From contig JASANH010000510.1 of the NCBI GenBank assembly GCA_030248295.1, forward strand, positions 1-64,000: 64,000 bases of DNA. The letters run 5' to 3'. This DNA comes from Mesodorylaimus sp. YZB2_4 (taxonomy: Eukaryota; Nematoda; Enoplea; Dorylaimida; Dorylaimidae). Below, in pieces: positions 1-9,100 of the stretch (positions within the stretch are counted from its first letter, which is position 1; the number at the start of each line of letters is the position of its first letter). Position numbers and translations under genes: made by a program. Under the pieces are notes generated by a model that made no database searches, was not told where the DNA came from, and saw nothing but the letters and a program-made list of their open reading frames with translations.

Positions 1-555
1 GAAAATAAAGCTTTGTTTCCACACATCGTAAAAATGCCTAGGCGTATTCAGGTGATGCGGCTCACAAGCCTGACGGCTGACTCGGGAAACTGATCTACGT
101 ACAAATCGACTGCTGGAAAAGTCACGAAAGCCACGATAAAAGCGATAAAACTGACACAGATTTAGACCTTTCCTCCTGTCATGTGATGAACTCCACCCAG
201 CCCGATTAAGCCCCTCCTCGTAAGATCTCTCCTTAGAGCATAAAACACAGCCTTAGAGCATAAAACTGGGCGCGTTCAAATTCTCTGATATCTTTCTCCA
301 AGATCGGATCCCAACAAGCAACACCATATTCCAGGCCAGTACGCACACAAGCATCAGAAACAGATCCCAGACTGCTGGATGCACGTGCCTGCCCAACCTG
401 CGTCAAATAGCCGCAATCACACTGATCGCTTTCCGAACAATCAAAGAGACGTGCTCGCTGAATTTCATACCACAGGAAAATATGATACCAAGGTATTTTA
501 CCTCATCGAAGAAATCCAGTTTCTGACCTTTTTACGGTTGGTAAAAATACTTGGT

Positions 556-640
556 TTGAATGCGTATGCGTATTGCGTAATACGCAAATTGCGTACTCCA
601 CAAAGTATGCGTACAAGTTTGCGTATTGCGTATTTTTTTA
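556..640. repeat. TGCGTA/TACGCA-rich island 1
   Basis: The hexamer TGCGTA or its complement TACGCA recurs many times in about 85 bases, including the near-palindrome ttgcgtaatacgcaa. A second island with the same words, including gcgtaatacgcaaa, lies at 1805-1935. No coding function is apparent. Confidence 0.55.
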
Positions 641-1804
641 CAGTCGGTTTCTAGCTCCATACTGTAACTATCTATGCACTCTTGACTAAAATTATCAGCG
701 ACCGTAGCAGCTGCAAGGTCTCATCTCCCACCCAATCGATGCCTTCATTGCCATGAATAGTTCCAGCGCGGTATACTTTTTGAAACACTCGTTCAGCACT
801 GGCGGAAGATGCCATATCCACGAGGGCACGAGGTGATATTTGGCTATGTATATATAATCCAAAAATCTAGCACAGACTTTGGCTTTGAGGCCGCAGACCT
901 CAATGACTAACTATGTTTCTTTGACATAACATTCTAGTCTAGCTTTTGGAGGCTTGCAGCGTAGCGACCACACGCTAACAAAACGTTGCTAAGACTTACA
1001 AGAAGACTGCTGACAAGTAAGACTTTCCAAATTTCTTGCACAAAATTCGGATAAGAACACTTACATCGGATAAGAATTTTTAAGAATGACAGGGTTTTCA
1101 AAATGTCTTATTGGAATGCTTACCGAAATTCCTATTGACCCTATTGGATTGTAAAAGCAAGTTCTTTTCCAGCATTCCGTATTATATATCGCTCTGTAGA
1201 AACGCAATTCACTGGCTGCCCGATTGTGTGAGGAAACATGGACGCTTCCTACGAGCATTTTCCTCATACAGTACGTAGGCTCGCTTTGGGAGGATCATCA
1301 TTGAGCAACCTCAGAACTCCTAACAAGTGAATCACTTCGCGGAATCGAATACAAATTCTTCCACCCACTCCTCTTGGTCTCCTACATAATGTACATGAGA
1401 AATCCTTACCGAGGAGGCAGAATAAATTGGCGTAGTTACAGAATCGCTACAAACTATCCTACTCCCTCGTTACCGTGAAGCCTGGACAGGGACCACTGCA
1501 TGCAAAGTTCCACAAAAAACTTCTCTTTATGCTGTGGCTTTATGAGGCGTTTATGAGAGCTTTATGGCGACACGAGGAACAATCATGAAAGGTCAAAGAG
1601 AGAAATATAAAGGAGATAGATTTGGTTATGTAGGGTTATATACGGTAGCCCTTCCTTGTACGTGCAAATGCCTCACAGACAATAACTCTGAGACAAGAAA
1701 TATGGATTAAGAAGAGGGTTAGCTCATTGGCCCAATCTATTGTCGCCGTCGTCAGAAAAAAATGCGCAATAATTTTGCAATTTAGCTCAAGCCGCTTATA
1801 TCGG

Positions 1805-1935
1805 CGTACGCATTGTATGTATTGCGTCCAAGCGAGTATGCGTATGCTTACATACGTACACCGGCTAGAATGCGTATGCGTATACGCATCCAAATTTCAA
1901 CGCGTAATACGCAAACTTTGCGAATGCGTATTTTG
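1805..1935. repeat. TGCGTA/TACGCA-rich island 2
   Basis: About 130 bases dense in TGCGTA, GCGTAT and TACGCA, sharing the string gcgtaatacgcaaa with the island at 556-640. It is a simple-sequence relic or a cluster of binding sites; the sequence alone does not decide. Confidence 0.55.
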
Positions 1936-2289
1936 TACGCAACCAACTGTAGACCGTTCAGATATAAAATCTGGATGGGCCGGAAGTACATTATGGCCGC
2001 AGCGAAAAGACTGGGATTTTGAGAAGTTGAAATCTAGGCTAGCTGATTTGACCCTAGACGAAATGAAATCGATCATAGGCCGGACAACGGCAACCAACTC
2101 ATCCAATTTCTGGATTGGAACAAAAAGTTCCGAGTCGCCAGCGCTCTTGTGCGCCAGCGATTGCGCTTTTCTCTGGCTCTCACGCTGACATGAAAAAGAG
2201 GCGAGTGACGAAACACGGTCCGAATATACTCGTATTTGTGTTAGACTGCATGGTATTGTAGTAGGCTTGTTTGGCCTGTGGGGAAGGTA

Positions 2290-2400
2290 GTGCATTTGGT
2301 TGCCTTAACTGGCCGCCTTATGCACGGAGCAGTATGTGGTTGCCTTGACTGGCCGCGGCATACAGCGTATCAGTTGCCTTCGTTGGCCGTTCGATACGCT
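2290..2400. other. Three tandem hairpins with a conserved loop
   Basis: Three stem-loops stand head to tail. Stem 1 is GTGCAT (2290-2295) with ATGCAC (2320-2325). Stem 2 is GTATG (2332-2336) with CATAC (2359-2363). Stem 3 is AGCGTATC (2364-2371) with GATACGCT (2393-2400). The loops (24, 22 and 21 bases) share a core of the form GTTGCCTTnacTGGCCG, while the stems differ completely in sequence yet each pairs perfectly. Two further small hairpins follow (AACCC-GTC-GGGTT near 2418-2431, CACCT-acgact-AGGTG near 2442-2457). This looks like structured RNA or a structured DNA element; no family is recognised. Confidence 0.6.
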
Positions 2401-2734
2401 CCTCCAGGCGAGGCTGAAACCCGTCGGGTTGATGTCTCGGGCACCTACGACTAGGTGACCATCCGCTCCCCGCGGTATCTTCTCCAATGTAGGGCTATTC
2501 CGCCTATTGCAGTATTAAAAAAACTTTTGCAACTGAAACTTTAGCAGACGCTTTAGAAACTTTAATCGAGTCAGCGAAATTAAAGCATCCCCAGGCTCCA
2601 AAAAAAGTAGCAAGTAACAAGTTACAGTTGAGCAAAGCTCAGAAATACTTATACTGAAAAAGGTTCGATCATTCGAATAGCCATATTACATTCAAGCCAC
2701 TACTTGGAAGATGGGCTTTTGAGAAATACGCTCA

Positions 2735-3382
2735 CAGTTTACATTTTTATAGTTTGGTTTCGTGATTTAACTCGAGAAAGTAGTTATCAAGGTCAACACT
2801 CAAGATATGTACAAAGAGGATTGAAGTGAGGCTTAATTTGGTTTTTATTTAGGGAAGTTTGATTTTTTTTTAGAGTTTTTTGAAGGTTTTTTCATTTTAG
2901 AGTGTCCCCTTTAACCAGAGGTATTTTAGTTTGGCCTGTCTTGGGAGTATCCCCCATTCCTGCTTTTCAAGTTCCTTTACTAAATACCATTATTCTTTTA
3001 ATAAGAGGAGTTACTGCTACCTTGGCTCATCAAGAAATACTAATAGGAAAAAAAGAATATGAATTTTAATCAGAGCTATTCTAGGGGTTTATTTTCTTAG
3101 TTTGCAAGCAATGGAATATTACTATTCTTCATTTAACTTTTCTACTGGAGCTTTCGGGAGTATCTTTTTTTTGGGACAGGATTCCATGGTCTTCATGTAT
3201 TCCTCGGCATAATTATATTACTTTTTAGCGCCGTACGAACGGTTTTGAATACTATAAGAGGTTTACACCACTTTAGATTAGAATTTGGACTTTGGTACTG
3301 ACATTTTGTAGATGTGGTATGACTATTTTTGTTTTTTGAGTATACGCTTGAGGCAGTTAAATTATTAGTCCAAACAAGTTAG
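2735..3382 (+). pseudogene. cox3: Nuclear copy of mitochondrial cox3 (NUMT)
   Basis: Read with the invertebrate mitochondrial code (TGA Trp, AGA Ser) this gives cytochrome c oxidase subunit III. Visible hallmarks are the RE(S)SYQGQH stretch before the third helix, the FFFS-FWSFFH segment, VPLLNTIILL, GFHGLHV and the C-terminal WYWHFVDVVWLFL, ending at a TAG at 3380-3382. Two frame changes are needed, near the TTTT at about 3065 and in the T run at about 3168-3174. The N-terminal part before about 2735 is not recognisable. Because it uses TGA as Trp it cannot be expressed from the nucleus, so I call it an inserted mitochondrial fragment rather than a working gene. Confidence 0.88.
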
Positions 3383-3620
3383 GAGGCTTAGTCGGATTTG
3401 GCATAGCGCTTTTTTTACTATTGGCGTTAGCTCTAGTAAAAAATAAATTGAGACTAAGCCAATGAAAGACATATAATTTCATAGCTTGAACATTTGTTTG
3501 AGTGGTATCTTGCTTTAAAAGATTGATTCGAAAGATTTAAACTAAAAGGTTAAAAGCCTTTTATGCTTCTTACATTAAGTCCTTAATTTTGATTACGGAT
3601 CAAAAGCTTAAAACGCAGAA
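3383..3620 (+). other. Mitochondrial spacer between cox3 and cob
   Basis: About 240 bases of T- and A-rich sequence inside the mitochondrial insertion. It holds a 9-bp inverted pair GGCTTAGTC / GACTAAGCC about 60 bases apart, enclosing a short hydrophobic frame. tRNA genes are expected between mitochondrial genes, but I could not fold any confidently. Confidence 0.4.
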
Positions 3621-4061
3621 ATAATGGTTAAAAAAATATTAGAACAAGTATGAAAATTAAGAACTCCCAAAAATATCTCATATTTATGAGGGTTCGGAAG
3701 ATTTTTAGGCATAGTTATGCTAATTCAAGTGAGCTCAGGTCTAATACTTGCTTTTTATTATGTAAGAGGGGTTTGAGGATGAGAGTCTGTAGTTGAAATT
3801 ACTCGGGAAGTCAGTATAGGGTGGTTAATCCGTTTAATTCATAGAAACACGGCTTCTTTTGTGTTTATAGTTCTTTTTATTCATTTTTTTCGTGGAATTA
3901 CTCAAAGATCTTTTTATTTGACTGGACCTTGGTTAAGAGGCTGAGTGATCATGCTGTTGACAATAATGTCCGCTTTTCTTGGTTATGTATTACCTTGAGG
4001 GCAAATGTCTTTTTGAGGGGCAACAGTTATTATTAACTTATTAAGGATTCTACCAAAAGGA
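3621..4061 (+). pseudogene. cob: Nuclear copy of mitochondrial cytochrome b, truncated
   Basis: In the invertebrate mitochondrial code the frame from ATA/ATG at 3621-3626 is open to about 4061. It covers the first third or so of cytochrome b: the LRTPKNI-like start, WGFGSFLG, IQVSSGL, the haem-helix region with H-N-ASF, and the highly conserved GYVLPWGQMSFWGATVI. It stops matching after the helix ending NLLSILP, where the expected next segment is absent, which marks the insertion boundary. It is uninterrupted in the mitochondrial code, so the transfer may be recent. It is not expressible with nuclear codon use. Confidence 0.92.
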
Positions 4062-4515
4062 AAACTTCTGGTTATTTGCATTAAAAATATAAGTTCGGTC
4101 CGTGAAAATTCAGACAGTTTAATTATATCAGCTACCAAGCAAAAAATTTCGAATTCCAGGTTGTCTTAAGTCATATAGTCACATTTGGCTGCTAGGTAGG
4201 ACCTCTCATATCGGGATTGTGATTTTAGAGCGGAAAATTTGAACCAAAGAATTTTGAAGCATGCTGCTCAATCATAGCGTTGAGAGACGGGAGGACATCG
4301 AAGCCACCGGAAGCTACTGGAGTGGTCTGACTTTCTCTCTCCATTTCGGTACCTGTTGCACCAACGATAAGTGCGCTATTTGCTGCTCTGGATCATCTGT
4401 AGATTTCAGGCAGCAACTCCAGATCAGAGACTGCTATGAAGATCATCTTTCACATACATGTAATTCGAAGGTTTCCTCTCTATGACCAGTTTTAATCTCT
4501 GTAAGGCGTCATTTA

Positions 4516-5101
4516 AAAATACCCCCTTCTGGTCAGAAGTAAGAAGGCGTCTAATCAGACGCTGTCAGACGTCGAATTAGAAGGCCGTGGTCTGAATTTT
4601 ACCCCTCTTGATTTGAAGGTAGGAAGGGACTTGACGTCTGACTGGACGTCTGATTTTCTCTCGTAAGAAGTCTGACCACATCGAGTCAGAAGTAGGGCAC
4701 GCTCCGAGTAAGAAGCAAAAATGGCGCAGTAAGAAGCCGCCTAGGACACCCGATGACCACCACCCGCGCGCCTGTTGCGAGCAACAAGCGGCCGGTCATC
4801 TCAACGCCCACTTGCATAGCATACCAATACGCCGTCCGTATCGCAAACCCGCAGTTCTGAATGCGACAATGGGCGACACCGCTTCTTTCAGCGCCATTAC
4901 TCTTCTAATTGGGAGCGTGCCCTACTTCTTACTCGATGTGGTCAGACTTCTTACGACAGAAAATCAGACGCCCAGTCAGACGTCAAGTCCCTTCCTACCT
5001 TCAAATCAGAAGGGGTCAAACTCAGACCACGACCTTCTGATTCGACGTCTGACAGCGTCTGATTAGACGCCTTCTTACTTCTGACCAGAAGTGGGTATTT
5101 T
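4516..5101. mobile_element. Foldback (MITE-like) element
   Basis: Two arms of roughly 225-230 bp are near-perfect inverted copies. The left arm (4516 to about 4745) begins AAAATACCCCCTTCTGG and the right arm (about 4870 to 5101) ends CCAGAAGTGGGTATTTT. The arms contain repeated words such as GTAAGAAG and GACGTCTGA. The loop (about 4745-4870) is GC-rich and codes nothing recognisable. No clear target duplication is visible. The open frame at 4812-5066 lies in the right arm and is not a gene. Confidence 0.85.
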
Positions 5102-5555
5102 GAGATGAAGCCCAACGATAAAAAGGTAAAGCAAGCATTTTTGAGCGAATTTCTGTAAGCAGCCGACTACATATCGATTCGCCTATTTTTAGCGGCAAAG
5201 TCTGATTTTTGATTTTGTTCCAATTTTCTTGAGAACGGCCGAAGAAGAAACTTTTTCCCGGAGGAATTTGACATTGCTGTATGGGTACTATTCGCTGATC
5301 TTGTTATCTCTGACACGCGTCAGCGGCATTTAAACCAACGTTGGAGCACCATATGCACAATGTACTGTACCATTAATTATTTCACAAAAAAGCAAAAGTA
5401 ATATCCGTGTTATGACCGTGTGCACTATAAACCAATACCCAATTGTTTGGACTTGGCCCAAAAACAGCTACAGCAAAATTTTCGTTTTGAAACTCAAATG
5501 ATGCATCACTATAAAACGTGGACATGACGCAGGACTGGAATGATTTTTTAAATAT
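5102..5555. other. No feature seen
   Basis: AT-rich sequence between the foldback element and the broken PAN exon. I see no exon, repeat or RNA gene. Confidence 0.4.
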
Positions 5556-5722
5556 TTAATCATAGTTATAATGAAAACAAGTCGAATTACCAGCTGCTAC
5601 TGATGGCATTTTTGTGATATCCGTGGTCCCGTCTCGGACTGATCTTGAAAAGAATTCACACTTGTTTCCAGATGCCGCAATGACGAAGTTGTAACTGCGA
5701 CACCAAATTCGTTGTGCGCATG

Positions 5723-5750
5723 TGTAAGAGGTGCAAGCCAACAAGATAGC
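5723..5750 (-). repeat. Terminal 28 bp shared with the 5' LTR (3' LTR remnant)
   Basis: Bases 5723-5750 equal 11651-11678 exactly. Beyond them the sequences diverge, apart from a short shared cgtatctat further upstream. The expected 257-bp second LTR is therefore a different or rearranged variant. The end is followed directly by the truncated lectin-PAN exon 4 at 5722. Confidence 0.75.
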
Positions 5751-5910
5751 AATGCCCTCATTGCAAAAACAAGCAAAACGTAAAATAACAAATGAATACC
5801 GCCGGACAAATAGATACGGGTAGAAGCCAAACCGAACACAAAACGTGGAGAAAGTGGTCCCGCAAGAAAAAAATAAAATAAAATAAAAAGAGAATCAAAA
5901 AGCAAAGCCT

Positions 5911-6198
5911 TCACGATTGCCGCGTCCGTGGACGTAAATTGTAGGGATGGGGTGGTCGTTGTGGCACGCCCAATAGCTGATTCGAAGGTGGAGTTGTCAA
6001 CTGATGCAAAGGCAGGGGACTTGAAGGCGCGCCTGGCACTGTGCTACGTGGTGTACCGGAAGACAAATACTGTTGGGTGTCCTGTGACGCCTGGTAAAGC
6101 TTCAAACGATTGACATGCACTGTTTCCCTCTGCGTGATTGCGTGCTGTGCGGAATTTGCTTGAGGCTGAAGCTGTATGATAGCTGATGCATGATGGCC
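5911..6198 (-). pseudogene. Integrase C-terminal tail, frameshifted fragment
   Basis: In a different frame from the polyprotein, the minus strand reads a short stretch with TVHVNRLKLYQ and a Pro-rich end with YNLRPR before the stop. Both strings are typical of the end of Ty3/gypsy Pol, after integrase. The catalytic core and RNase H are missing. The junction with RT is at about 6195-6210, which fits an internal deletion or a recombination point between two elements. Confidence 0.7.
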
Positions 6199-9100
6199 CC
6201 GTATGGCTCAGGGTCAACTGCAACGCCATGTTTGGATATGACGTGACCAAGATACACAAGCTGTTGTTGACCAAAGTGACATTTCGAAAGTCGTAGTTTT
6301 ACGCCTGCCTTGGATAATCGATCTAAGACTTCCTCTAGACGTTGTAAATGCTTTTCAAACGTCGTGCCAAACACCAGAATGTCATCCAAATACACAACGC
6401 AAGACCGCCAAGGCAGGCCTGACAAAAGTATATCCATGACGCGCTGGAACGTCGCTGGCGCGTTGCAAAGGCCAAAAGGAACTACGTTGAACTCATACAG
6501 ACCGCTGAAGGTAATAAAAGCTGTTTTTTCCTTATCTTGTTCTGCCAGTGGAACTTGCCAATATCCCCACGCTTGATCTAGGGATGTGAAGAATGCTGCA
6601 TCACGCAAAATGCTTAGTAAATCATCAATATGCGGTAGCGGGTAGCTATCTTTTTTGGTGATCTTGTTCAAATTTCGGAAATCGACACAGAAACGCTCGC
6701 CTCCGTTCCGCTTTGGGACGATCACTACCGGACTCGCCCATGGGCTCTTCGATGGCCGAATGACTTGTTTCTCCAGCATCTCATCAATATGCTTCTGCAT
6801 GGATGCTCTTTGAGCTGCTGGGACTCTGTACGGTGCGTGTCGCACAGGCCCATGTCCACCTACGTCAATGCGATGCTCACCAACTGCGATGCGGCCAATA
6901 TCTGTACTGCCTTTCGCAAACATATGGTCATACTTCCGTAGCAAGTTTTTCAAATCCGTTTTGTGCTCCTCTGACAAATTCGATGATGATAAATCTAGAC
7001 CCGGCAGGTCGTCTCCTAGCTCCAATCCATTCGTGCTGACTCCCGTCCGCACTGCAACTACAGCTGCTGCTTGGTTTCTCTCTGAGACTAGGCTGATATC
7101 ACCCAAATTCATATTTTGATACAATGTAATTGCGAAAGGATGTGGGTTCATGACTTCGACTGGTATACAGTTTTCAGTTGGATTTGCCATAGAGCACGCC
7201 AAATACAGTCCAGTACGATTCTCAATGTCGCGATTTGGTTCAAACATAAGAGCTCCCAGTCCTAACAGTTCAGCCGATACGAGCGCTGACACAAGCATAA
7301 TGGTCCTTGCTGGTACTGCGATGGTAGACGCCATCCGCGCGATCTTGTCCTGCAGGACAAGTGTTTTAACTGTTGCGGCACTTGCCGGCTTTGGTTTTCC
7401 CAGAACCACTATGCGGGACTCCCAGTCAATGGTGCACGCCTTGAATTGCTTTAACAAATCACACCCAATGACTACATCGTATGGGCCTTGCGGCATGATG
7501 GTCGCGATGACTTCTTGGGAGATGCACTCTCCCTGGTTTCCCTCGAATGTGAGAAACACAGAGCGTCGTCCGGATGTTGGAACTGGTCGGCCCGCGACGT
7601 CGCCTAAAGCTATCCCAGTTAGGTCTTCTTCTTTATATGGCACTCGTCCTGTTTGCCATCCATCCACGAAACTTCTCCGCAACAGTGTAACGTCGGATCC
7701 TGAATCCAGCAAGCCCACTGCACGATTACCATTGACAGAAACATCGATTTTTGGACAGCTATGGCCAGACATCCCAATAGCTAATGCACTTATGTCGAGA
7801 GCGACCTGGTCATCTGCAAGCACTCCATTTGCATGTTTTCGGAATAATGCTACCAAGTCGTGGTTTAGCGGGGAATCTGTAGCTGCCTGGACTTCTTGCA
7901 CCAATGGCACGCTGAGGATAGTCTCGTTGTCCTGATCATCTGCCTGGCGTGTTTTAAAGTTTAACTTCGGTGCCTTTATCTTGGCTAGTTGCTGATTGTT
8001 ATTCTGCCTTCTTTGACACGATCGATAAGCATGGTAGACCAAGAAACCCGCGAAGGCCAACGATAAAATGGTCACCGCTATGTTGATAACGCCTTGGAGA
8101 GGTCCAGAAAGCAGCTTATCTGCTGTGTCCAGAACAAGCTCAGCGTTATGTTCAGTCAGGTTTTCTATCATGTGTCCTGCACCTTGGATCACCTCTGATA
8201 GTCCTGCTCCCACACCTCGCAGCGTGTTGTACATCACATCAGGATCGAGGGAAAACTGCGCGGTATAATTGATAAGACGTTGTGTCTGTTCCTCGACCGT
8301 GAGTAACTTTTGCACGTACGAACGCAATAATCCAATGTGCGTTGTTACATCCGCCAATCGATCATGAAAAATTGATGGGGCTTCGAATGAGAAAATTTTC
8401 CAGTCGCCCTTCCACTGGACGGACAACGGCACCTCTGCCACTTGGATTGGTCCTGACTCAGTTCTCCAACGATTCTCCCCTTCGGGGCCGCGTTGATACG
8501 CGCCTGCCAAGTGGTGGTTACATGGTACGGGGTGCGCCTCTTTTACCAAATCTCTACTGCCTGGTACTACAAACCAGATTTCTTCGCCAACCGCAACTGG
8601 CAAATAGTCGTAACATATGGAATTTACAGTTTGATTCCAAAAGATTGCTGTTGGGCGGACCTGGCGACATTGCCAGATCATTAATGCATCCCCTGCGAAA
8701 GCTGCATGGATATCTTCTCTCATGAGGAATGCCCGTGCTCCTCTTGTGGGGTCCAACTGTAGCAATTGCCAGATGAGATGCAGATCCCGTTCCGCAGCTC
8801 TGCACAGTTCTTTCCACACCGTTCTAAAATGGTTAGCCTCGATCTCGAGTAGTTTTGTTTCCAAATATTGCAGCTTAGGGTTAACAGGATCGCCTGGAGT
8901 GGAGCTGTTGCTTTCAACAATCTTATGGTATGGTAAGTTCATCCAGCTGCGTTGAATTTCCTTCTTGAAGGTGTCCCCTTCTGGAATTCGAATGATCGCA
9001 CCTTGCGCGGTTAAGAAAGCTCTGCTTAGGCCACACGCTCCTGTCGGTCCTCGAATAGTAAAGGCTAAATGAGCGCTATCGATGAGGACATACTTGTCAT

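Larger units (their letters stand above)
1..2289. other. Gene-poor left end
   Basis: I find no convincing exon here on either strand; the open frames are short and show no family motif or splice-site structure. A 16-base direct repeat (ccttagagcataaaac) occurs twice near 231-266. The only notable structure is two islands rich in TGCGTA/TACGCA, listed separately. Confidence 0.5.

Noticed and set aside
2735..4061. Functional mitochondrial genes in place
   Set aside because: The flanks are nuclear repeats, cob is truncated and cox3 is frameshifted, so an inserted fragment is likelier.
7150..7935. 261-codon plus-strand frame
   Set aside because: Antisense shadow of the protease region of the LTR element.
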